Shown: piece after piece, positions 24,671 to 30,912 of the stretch | Position numbering within the stretch: position 1 is the stretch's first letter | Layout: each line of letters opens with the position of its first letter | Source of the DNA: JAUVZF01 sp964539385 | GTDB taxonomy: Bacteria; Planctomycetota; Phycisphaerae; FEN-1346 | Assembly (NCBI GenBank): GCA_964539385.1 | Contig: CAZIJC010000008.1 | Coordinates: 1-62,150 of the forward strand | DNA length: 62,150 nucleotides | Direction of reading: 5' to 3' | The notes under the pieces: model-generated | Told to the model about the DNA's origin: nothing | The model's database searches: none | What the model saw: only the letters and a program-made list of their open reading frames with translations | Program-made: the position numbers and the translations under genes

Positions 24671-24910
24671 TGCCGGGGCGCGCCGCGGCCTACATGGTGG
24701 GGCCACGGTGGGGAAGGTCACCGGGAGGTTGCGCTCCCGGCTCGAGCAGATTGCCGCGGCACGCCGCGGCCTACATGGTGGGCCCACGGTGGGGAAGGTC
24801 ACCGGGAGGTTGCGCTCCCGGCTCGAGCATGATTGCCGGGGCGCGCCGCGGCCTACATGGTGGGCCCACGGTGGGGAAGGTCACCGGGAGGTTGCGCTCC
24901 CGGCTCGAAC
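24671..24910. repeat. Three tandem ~82-bp repeats plus a partial fourth
   Basis: Units start with TGCCGGGGCGCGCCGCGGCC at 24671, 24752 and 24834 and run through TACATGGTGGG, GGTGGGGAAGGTCACC and the hairpin CCGGGAGGTTGCGCTCCCGG to CTCGA. A truncated unit (GCCGGGGCGCGCCCCGGCTA) follows at 24931. Because units are stop-free, all three plus frames are open across them, which creates false ORFs. The rest of 24410-25017 shows no gene; a minus-strand TTGACG-type promoter-like sequence lies near 24570. Confidence 0.9.
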
Positions 24911-25017
24911 TGCTGTTTTGAAGCCTGATTGCCGGGGCGCGCCCCGGCTACATGGGCGTGAAGAGTCGCCGGGGCATGGCCGCGGCGCTACGTGAAGGAA
25001 TTCGGCCGGCCGGCTGC

Positions 25018-25330
25018 CTACCGTTCGATACGCGGGTCGATCCAGACGGCGAACGCCCAGGCATTCGGCCCCGGGCAATCGACCTCAAGCGTGAGGACGC
25101 GCACCCGTCCGATGGAGATGCGGCAGAGCGCCGGTTTCCGCGGTTGCCGGACCGGGCGAGATTGCCAAAGCAGTTTCCCGTCGCCGAGCACCCGAAAGGT
25201 CAGTGGCGAGGAACAGGGCTTCGGGGCGGCGGCGCACGCACGGCGTAGTGGTGCACCGCGACGAACGATGCCATGAGCGACCGCGGAATCGGTTCGATGT
25301 GGTAGGTCATCACGCGGCCCCCGGCGCCTC
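25018..25330 (-). pseudogene. Remnant of an NPCBM-domain protein, frameshifted
   Basis: Reading leftwards from about 25315, one frame gives RVMTYHIEPIPRSLMASFVA and stops at 'PVPRH'. A second frame then gives FRVLGDGKLLWQSRP, RISIGRVRVLTLEVDCPG and AFAVWIDPRIE up to the TAG at 25018. Together these match the second half of the NPCBM/NEW2 carbohydrate-binding domain ('..F.V..DGk.LW.S', 'i.v.gv..LtLevd', 'a.W.dP.i'). The frame change near 25230-25255 and the missing upstream part mark it as a broken gene. Confidence 0.6.
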
Positions 25331-25483
25331 CTCGGGCAACATCGCTTCTGTGCCGCAACCCCCTTGTCTCCCAGAACCTTGCGGCACGCCCCCGGAACCA
25401 GTAGAATCCAAATGTATGAGCGTGTCGGCGTCCGCGCTGCGGTTGGGCCACGCAGCAGGTTCCTTCGTGGAGGCCAGACCACG

Positions 25484-25798
25484 ATGCGCGTCATTGCCTT
25501 GCTGCTGTCGCTGGCAGTGTGTCTTGCCGGGTGCGACCAGAAGCAGGCGGACCCGGAAGAAAAGGTCGTCAACGCGATCCTCAAGTTGGGCGGCACTGTA
25601 GAGAGGGACGAGAAACTCCCTGGCCGGCCAGTCGTCGAGGTTCATCTGGAAGGCCCCAAAGTCACGGACTCCGATCTGAAAAACTTGAAGGAACTCAAGG
25701 GCCTGCAGGAGCTCTGGCTCAGCTACACCCAAATCACGGACGCCGGGCTGAAAGATCTGAAGCAGGCACTGCCCAAAGCAACCATTGACGGTCCTTGA
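25484..25798 (+). CDS. Small lipoprotein with leucine-rich repeat
   Basis: 104 residues. The lipoprotein signal ends in VCLAGC; GGAGG lies 11 nt before ATG 25484, which is preferred over the longer in-frame start at 25364. The mature part has one and a half ribonuclease-inhibitor-like LRR units (VTDSDLKNLKELKGLQELWL, then YTQITDAGLKDLKQALPKAT), a form common in Planctomycetota. LRRs bind proteins; the partner is unknown. It may be a truncated or minimal member since families usually carry more repeats. Confidence 0.8.
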   Translation: MRVIALLLSLAVCLAGCDQKQADPEEKVVNAILKLGGTVERDEKLPGRPVVEVHLEGPKVTDSDLKNLKELKGLQELWLSYTQITDAGLKDLKQALPKATIDGP

Positions 25799-25914
25799 TC
25801 GCCCATCACGGTCCGGAGCGATAACTGCATCGAGGGGCGCCCTCATGGCGCACCCGTGCTGCAGCCAATGCCGCACGCGATTGGCCGCCGCACTTTGAAC
25901 GAGCAATGCAACGG

Positions 25915-26031
25915 TCATTGCGGCACCCTTTCCGCCTTGCGGCCCGTGAACTGCTCGAACCGCTGGACAACCACGTCGCAGTACAGCGGGTGGAGTTCCA
26001 TCATGTACGCGCGCCGGCCCGTCTGCTTGCA
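25915..26031 (-). pseudogene. C-terminal remnant of a site-specific DNA methyltransferase
   Basis: The minus strand encodes CKQTGRRAYMMELHPLYCDV followed by VVQRFEQFTGRKAERVPQ and a stop. This matches the end of phage/ParB-associated DNA methylases ('e.tGR.a...EldP.YcDvvv.RWe.fTGkkA'). The preceding catalytic part, including the expected DPFxGSGTT motif, is missing; upstream sequence on that strand is the antisense of the pentapeptide gene. It is a decayed modification gene beside a living R-M system. Confidence 0.7.
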
Positions 26032-26042
26032 GGACGAGTGCA

Positions 26043-26072
26043 TTGACAGACCGGCACGCATGTTGTTATTTT
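26043..26072 (+). promoter_or_regulatory. Promoter immediately upstream of the pentapeptide channel gene
   Basis: TTGACA (26043-26048), an 18-nt spacer and TATTTT (26067-26072). The ATG at 26080 is 8 nt past the -10 box, where transcription should start, and no ribosome binding site precedes it; the mRNA would be leaderless. Confidence 0.6.
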
Positions 26073-26079
26073 TTGTGCC

Positions 26080-27459
26080 ATGGAAACCCCGGACACGCCC
26101 TATCCGGCTGCTGAAACCACGTGTGCCGACAAGGACTGCGACCGGCCCGCGTGGCTCTCCTGCCCCAAAGGCTTCTGCCTCTTCCACTCGCCCGACAACG
26201 GACGCCTCGACGCGGCGGCTCGGATCGTCTGGGTGACCGCCCGCGAAATGGCCCAGGCTGGCCATTGTCATTTCAGCGGCTGGCACTTCCCGCCCGATCC
26301 TGACCTTGATCCCGTCTGGCGTCAAGGAGGCTTCTTCGGAGCGACCTTCAGCGGCGGCTACGTATTGTTCGACGGCGCGACCTTCAGCGGGGACGCATGG
26401 TTCAACGGCGCGACGTTCAGCGTGGAGGCACGGTTCGACGGCGCGACGTTCAGCGGGTACGCAGGGTTCGTCCACGCGACGTTCAGCTGGGACGCAAGGT
26501 TCGAGGGCGCGACGTTCAGCGGGGACGCAGCGTTCCGGGACGCGACGTTCAGCGGGGAGACACGGTTCAAGGACGCGAGGTTCAGCGGGTACGCAGCATT
26601 CCGGGACGCGATGTTCAGCGGGTACGCATCGTTCGACGGCGCGACGTTCAGCGGGGACGCATGTTTCGAGCGCGCGACGTTCAGCGGGGAGACACGGTTC
26701 TGGGACGCGACGTTCAGCAGGGACGCATGGTTCGAGGGCGCGACGTTCAGCGGGGGCGCATGGTTCAAGGGCGCGACGTTCAGCGGGGACGCAAGGTTCC
26801 GGGGCGCGACGTTCGAAAAGACCGCGTGGTTTGACCGCACGCAGTTCAATGCTAATACGCTTTTTAGGAGCGCGCACTTCGCGGCGGATGCCGGGTTCAA
26901 TTCCAGCCGGTTTGGCCCAGGCTGCAACATCTTGTTCAACACCAGCCATCCTCGTCCCTTCCGGCGCCCTCGGTACGGTGAGTCGGCATATCGCTTTGCC
27001 AAGCAGGCGGCCCGCGAGCGCGGCGACTATACCGAGGCCGGACGGTACCACTACGCCGAACAGTGCGCCATCGAGGACCGCCGCAAGCACGAGTGGCGTC
27101 GGGAGCATAAGCGCCGGTCGTTCTGGTACTGGCTGGGGCGCCTCCTCTTCGGCCGCGTCGTCTTCGGTTACGGCGAGAAGGTGTCGCATCCGCTCCTTCT
27201 GGGGCTGGCTGTCATCATGGCCTGTGCCCTGGTCTTCGGCTGCATCGATGGGGTCGTGCCCGATCCCGACTCCCCCCGGACCTCGCTTGCCTGGTGGCAG
27301 TACGGCTACTTCAGCGTCGTCACCTTCACCACACTCGGCTATGGCGACTACCAACCGAGGCAGGGATGGCCCCAGGTCCTGGCCGGCGTCGAAGCCGCCC
27401 TCGGCGCGGCCCTGCTGGCCACGTTCGTCGTGTGTCTGACGCGAAAGTACATGCGATAG
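26080..27459 (+). CDS. Pentapeptide-repeat protein with C-terminal two-TM potassium-channel pore
   Basis: 459 residues in three parts. Residues 15-36 hold C-x4-C-x7-C-x4-C-x2-H, a small zinc-binding-like module seen in some pentapeptide proteins. Residues about 84-280 are tandem ten-residue units of the form GATFSGDAxF, giving a right-handed quadrilateral beta-helix; the DNA repeats every 30 nt. A basic linker (about 295-350) leads to a pore module: TM1 about 369-388, pore helix and selectivity filter TTLGYGD at 418-424, TM2 about 434-453, as in Ion_trans_2 K+ channels. The helix probably lies in the cytoplasm and senses a ligand or protein. The stop codon TAG is the first base triplet of a copy of the inverted repeat found at 29594. 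Confidence 0.9.
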   Translation: METPDTPYPAAETTCADKDCDRPAWLSCPKGFCLFHSPDNGRLDAAARIVWVTAREMAQAGHCHFSGWHFPPDPDLDPVWRQGGFFGATFSGGYVLFDGATFSGDAWFNGATFSVEARFDGATFSGYAGFVHATFSWDARFEGATFSGDAAFRDATFSGETRFKDARFSGYAAFRDAMFSGYASFDGATFSGDACFERATFSGETRFWDATFSRDAWFEGATFSGGAWFKGATFSGDARFRGATFEKTAWFDRTQFNANTLFRSAHFAADAGFNSSRFGPGCNILFNTSHPRPFRRPRYGESAYRFAKQAARERGDYTEAGRYHYAEQCAIEDRRKHEWRREHKRRSFWYWLGRLLFGRVVFGYGEKVSHPLLLGLAVIMACALVFGCIDGVVPDPDSPRTSLAWWQYGYFSVVTFTTLGYGDYQPRQGWPQVLAGVEAALGAALLATFVVCLTRKYMR

Positions 27460-27483
27460 AGCAGTTCACGATTGCTTGTAGCA
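27457..27483. repeat. Solo copy of the TAGAGCA...TGTAGC terminal repeat
   Basis: This 26-27 nt block differs at two positions from the left end of the element at 29594. It begins with the stop codon of the channel gene. The following 27484-27566 contains two more hairpins (GGCGGGTCTCCCGAGCCGCC-like and GCGGTCCGTACGGACCGC). Confidence 0.75.
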
Positions 27484-27629
27484 CATAGCGCGGCGGGTCT
27501 CCCGAGCCGCCGCGCCCGCAGGAGCGGGAAGGTCACCATCCCATCGCGGTCCGTACGGACCGCGCTATGCCCGGGATGACCGTGCCACGCACCAACCGCG
27601 GAGAGAGCCAACAAACGGGTGTTCGGCAG

Positions 27630-27658
27630 TTGACATCCCTGGCTGTGCGGCGCAGAAT
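27630..27658 (+). promoter_or_regulatory. Promoter of the restriction-modification operon
   Basis: TTGACA (27630-27635), a 17-nt spacer, CAGAAT (27653-27658). The predicted transcription start, about 27665, rules out the upstream in-frame ATGs and supports ATG 27699. Confidence 0.55.
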
Positions 27659-27698
27659 GACTTCAGGAGGCTCGGGGCTGGGCTTCAGGCGGGAACTC

Positions 27699-28700
27699 AT
27701 GCAAGACACCGCGCACCAGATCGAGACGGCCGATCTTGACTCGCTGGTTCCTCAAGAACTGAGGCAATTGCAGAATCCGAAGAAGGACTTGCCGCGGATC
27801 GCGAAGGACAGCCGGTTGATGGCAGCCATCGCCGAGGCCGTGCAGCGCGTTCCCACGACACACACCCTCCACTTGGCTGATGCTCGTGATGTGCAGTTCC
27901 TGTCCCGCGAAAGCGTTCACCTTGTTCTCACCTCACCGCCGTACTGGACACTCAAGAAGTACCGTCGAAGTGAAGGGCAACTGGGCTTCGTTGCCGACTA
28001 CGCCCAGTTCCTCAGAGAACTGGACAAGGTGTGGCATAAGTGTTACGGGGCGCTGGTTCCTGGCGGACGGCTGGTCTGTGTCGTCGGTGATGTTTGCCTG
28101 TCCCGACGCAAGAACAATGGCCGTCACACAGTAGTACCTCTGCACGCGTCTATTCAGGAGCACTGCCGGACGATCGGTTACGACAATCTCGCTCCCATTA
28201 TCTGGTACAAGATCGCCAATGCAGCCTACGAAGTGGAGGGTGGCTCCGGCTTCTTGGGCAAACCATACGAACCCAACGCTGTCATCAAGAACGACATCGA
28301 GTTCATCCTCATGGAACGCAAGCCCGGCGGGTACCGCCGACCGACTGTGGCCGCGCGGACCCTTAGCCTGATATCAACCGATAACCACCAGAAGTGGTTC
28401 CAGCAGATCTGGTCAGGCTTAACTGGCGCATCTACGAGGGATCACCCAGCTCCCTTCCCTCTCGAACTTTGCGAGCGGTTGGTGAGAATGTTTAGTTTCG
28501 TCGGCGACACCATCTTGGACCCGTTCATGGGCACGGGTACAACGAACCTGGCGGCCGCAACGTGGGGACGCAACAGCCTGGGCATTGAGGTCGATCCCGC
28601 CTACTTCAAGTTCGCCCACAGGCGCGTTGTGGAGGGCACACGGGGGCTGTTCAGCGGCGCTGCTGTCGAGGCTGTGCGCGTGCACGGACAGAAGTCATGA
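27699..28700 (+). CDS. DNA methyltransferase of a type II R-M system (beta-class order)
   Basis: 333 residues from ATG 27699 (GGCGGGA upstream). The catalytic motif IV TSPPYW (78-83) comes before the S-adenosylmethionine motif I region DPFMGTGTT (274-282), the order of beta-class amino-methyltransferases; the C-terminal SLGIEVDPAYFKFAHRR is also typical. It would methylate an exocyclic amino group (N6-adenine or N4-cytosine) in the site recognised by its partner. The downstream endonuclease overlaps it by 4 nt (ATGA), so the two are co-translated. GC is lower than in the surrounding chromosome. If the partner cuts CTCGAG, this enzyme should protect that sequence. Confidence 0.9.
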   Translation: MQDTAHQIETADLDSLVPQELRQLQNPKKDLPRIAKDSRLMAAIAEAVQRVPTTHTLHLADARDVQFLSRESVHLVLTSPPYWTLKKYRRSEGQLGFVADYAQFLRELDKVWHKCYGALVPGGRLVCVVGDVCLSRRKNNGRHTVVPLHASIQEHCRTIGYDNLAPIIWYKIANAAYEVEGGSGFLGKPYEPNAVIKNDIEFILMERKPGGYRRPTVAARTLSLISTDNHQKWFQQIWSGLTGASTRDHPAPFPLELCERLVRMFSFVGDTILDPFMGTGTTNLAAATWGRNSLGIEVDPAYFKFAHRRVVEGTRGLFSGAAVEAVRVHGQKS

Positions 28701-29431
28701 GCAGATTGAATGACAGGCTTGCGGAAGCCATCAGGTTCTTCTGGGCGTCCCGAGATAAGCAGAAAGAGAAGCAGGGAGCTGTAACGGGGAAACGTGACTA
28801 TGGAAGCCGTGGCGCTGTCACCGGAGCCAAACAGATGGATGGCTTCATCTCTTTGGTCTGCGAGTTGCTGATGGAAAGTGGCTTGCCACAAGAGACGATC
28901 TTCTACACAAAGGCGAAAGTTGTACTGCCCGGATTCTTCCGCGCGACCAAGGAGTGGGACCTGCTTGCCGTCGCCAGCGGACATCTTCTGGCCTCTGTCG
29001 AGTTCAAGTCTCAAGTTGGGCCGTCCTTCGGCAACAACTTCAACAACCGGACGGAGGAAGCCCTGGGCAGTGCAACGGACCTGTGGACAGCATACCGAGA
29101 AGGCGCGTTCGTGGAATCGCCGCGCCCGTGGTTGGGCTATCTGATGCTGCTTGAGGAAGCCGAGGGTTCCCTCACAGCCGTTGACGTGAGGGAGCCCCAC
29201 TTCCGCGTGTTTGACGAGTTTCGAGGTGCGTCCTACGCGAAAAGGTACGAGTTGCTGTGCCGCAGGCTTGTGCGGGAGCGGCTGTATGACGCCGCGTGTC
29301 TGATCCTGTCTGACAGCAAAGGAGGGCGCGAGGGCGAATACGCAGAGCCAGCGTCAGATCTGCGGTTCCAGACCTTTGCCGCATCCCTGCGTGGCCACGC
29401 CTCCGCATTCGCAGATACGCTCGATGGCTGA
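28697..29431 (+). CDS. Type II restriction endonuclease, PaeR7I/XhoI family
   Basis: 244 residues, matching the ~245 residues of PaeR7I. Family landmarks run the full length: RGAVTGAKQMDGF, LPGFFRATKEWDLLAV, VEFKSQVGPSFGNNFNNRTE, EALGSATDLWTAYREGAF, RPWLGYLMLLEEA and ASYAKRYELLCRRLVRERLY. The PD-(D/E)xK active site is Asp88...Glu102-x-Lys104. PaeR7I and XhoI cut CTCGAG after the first C, so this enzyme probably has the same or a closely related specificity (inference from family). It is translationally coupled to the methylase. The intact catalytic site suggests an active system. Confidence 0.92.
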   Translation: MSRLNDRLAEAIRFFWASRDKQKEKQGAVTGKRDYGSRGAVTGAKQMDGFISLVCELLMESGLPQETIFYTKAKVVLPGFFRATKEWDLLAVASGHLLASVEFKSQVGPSFGNNFNNRTEEALGSATDLWTAYREGAFVESPRPWLGYLMLLEEAEGSLTAVDVREPHFRVFDEFRGASYAKRYELLCRRLVRERLYDAACLILSDSKGGREGEYAEPASDLRFQTFAASLRGHASAFADTLDG

Positions 29432-29593
29432 GAGATTCCGGGCAACATAACCCCTATCTGCGTTTGCCGTTCGGCTTCGGGCGCACGGCCGCGGCTTTGC
29501 GGATGCCGTGCCACTCACCGCGGCGAAAACGGCGATTTCGCGCATGCGCGGCGGGTGCGGAGACCCGCCGCGCAAAACTCACCTGGTCCCGGT

Positions 29594-29731
29594 TAGAGCA
29601 ATTCACGATTGCATGTAGCGGATCCTCGCGCGGTGGGCAATCTTGCCCACCGCGTAGCGCGGCACCTCCATCGCGCGGCGGGCAGGATTGCCCGCCGCGC
29701 AAAGTGCTACAGACAAGCGTTAACTGCTCTA
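29594..29731. mobile_element. 138-bp MITE-like element with 26-bp imperfect terminal inverted repeats
   Basis: The left end (29594-29619, TAGAGCAATTCACG...TGTAGC) and the right end (29706-29731) are inverted copies with 21 of 26 matches. The interior holds two strong hairpins, GCGGTGGGCAATCTTGCCCACCGC-like and GCGGCGGGCAGGATTGCCCGCCGC-like. It has no coding capacity. A solo terminal copy at 27457 lies on the other side of the R-M operon, and the interior alone recurs at 4088. The remaining 29432-29593 shows no gene. Confidence 0.6.
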
Positions 29732-29741
29732 GCGGCACGAT

Positions 29742-30752
29742 TCACGCCCGCCAGGGTCGTGGGCGGCTGCGGGCGCGGCGGATGGCGGCGCGTGCCAACT
29801 TGGAGTCTTCCTCGATCTGGAAATCGAACATGCCGACTGCGGTGAAGTCCGCCCCGTTGTCAAAGGCGTGCGCGAACCCCTTGGCCGGCGGGATGGCGCC
29901 GGCGGCCAGGATCTTGTAGGCGATCCAGGGCTTGGCGACCGTCTTCATGAAGGCGATCGTCTCCTGGGGGTTGATGCACCACATGTTGTCGTACCAGCCC
30001 TTGCCGCCGTCGAGCCAGATGAACTCCTTGCGGAGTTCCTTGGGCGTGGCCGACGGGTAGTCGTCGCTGTGGAACGTCTTGACGTAGAAATCGCATGGCA
30101 CGTTGTGCTTCTCGCAGGCGATCGGCACCAGGAGCGAGTGGCTGCCGACGCCGACCGGCAGGTCGTGGGCCTTGGCCAGGTCAACGGCCCTGGCGAGACG
30201 GTCGACGGCGCCGGCCTGGACGAGTTTGTCTCCGGACACTCCCCAGACGTACAGCGCGACGGCGCCGGAGTCCACCTGTTGCTGGATGTGGTCCTCCAGG
30301 TCGCCCTCCTTCTGGCCGACGTCGACGCGGATGTGCGGGATGAACTGCATGTGCCCGCCGCACTCGCGGTTGTAGCGTCGGATGTAGGCCGCGCCGGTCT
30401 CGAAGACCGTGTTGATGCCGTGCTGTTCAGCCCGTTTGAGCGTCTGCAGTATCTTCTCGTCGTTGGCGTAGGCGCGGAACAGTTGGCCCACGTACTTCAG
30501 GTCGCGCGCGTGCATGCAGCCTGAGATCAGGTTGCCGCCCAGGAGCAGGCGGCTGATGTTGGCCTTTCCGATCTTGCCGCAAGGCATCGCGCCCGCGTCG
30601 GCCGGCGCGGGCTTGGCGGTGGCGCCGGGCGGCGTTGGTGCGGCCGGCGCGGCGCTTTCTGCCCCTGCGCCCGCCATGGCGCCGATCGCCCCTGCGGCGG
30701 CCAGCGTGCCGCTCAGGAAATCGCGACGATTGACAGGTTTGGACTTTGACAT
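29742..30752 (-). CDS. Tat-exported TIM-barrel protein, aldo/keto-reductase-like
   Basis: 336 residues from ATG 30752 with GAGAGGAT upstream. The N-terminus MSKSKPVNRRDFLSGTLAAA is a twin-arginine signal followed by a Pro/Ala-rich linker. The mature protein (GKANISRLLLGGNLISGC, then FRAYANDEKILQTLKRAEQH and GINTVFETGAAY) follows the strand-helix rhythm of aldo/keto reductases near 'G...lg.G....', but the catalytic Tyr-Lys-His set is not obvious; later parts (HSLLVPIACEKHNVPCDFYV, KPWIAYKILAAGAIPP) also fit a TIM barrel. This family recurs in Planctomycetota as exported proteins of unknown substrate. Confidence 0.65.
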   Translation of the reverse strand: MSKSKPVNRRDFLSGTLAAAGAIGAMAGAGAESAAPAAPTPPGATAKPAPADAGAMPCGKIGKANISRLLLGGNLISGCMHARDLKYVGQLFRAYANDEKILQTLKRAEQHGINTVFETGAAYIRRYNRECGGHMQFIPHIRVDVGQKEGDLEDHIQQQVDSGAVALYVWGVSGDKLVQAGAVDRLARAVDLAKAHDLPVGVGSHSLLVPIACEKHNVPCDFYVKTFHSDDYPSATPKELRKEFIWLDGGKGWYDNMWCINPQETIAFMKTVAKPWIAYKILAAGAIPPAKGFAHAFDNGADFTAVGMFDFQIEEDSKLARAAIRRARSRPRPWRA

Positions 30753-30912
30753 GCTATCCTCTCTTTCGCTCACGAACGAGAATGCCCGCGCAACGTGCCG
30801 CCCGAACAGCGGGCGCGAAGCAGCGCTTCGCTGCGAAGCACGAGCGGGATGACCATGCCACCCGCCGCTCCCGCGTCGGGCTCGAACGGGGCGCGGTGCA
30901 CGTCGTGTGTGG

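Noticed and set aside
24671..24910. CRISPR array
   Set aside because: Repeats are 82 bp with no unique spacers and no cas genes nearby.
24591..24995. Three overlapping plus-strand ORFs
   Set aside because: They are the three frames of the same tandem repeat; none has a family match or a ribosome binding site.
25915..27354. 479-codon minus-strand frame opposite the pentapeptide gene
   Set aside because: Its repeats are the complement of the 30-nt coding repeats. Only the last ~40 residues (methylase tail) are meaningful, and are reported as a remnant.
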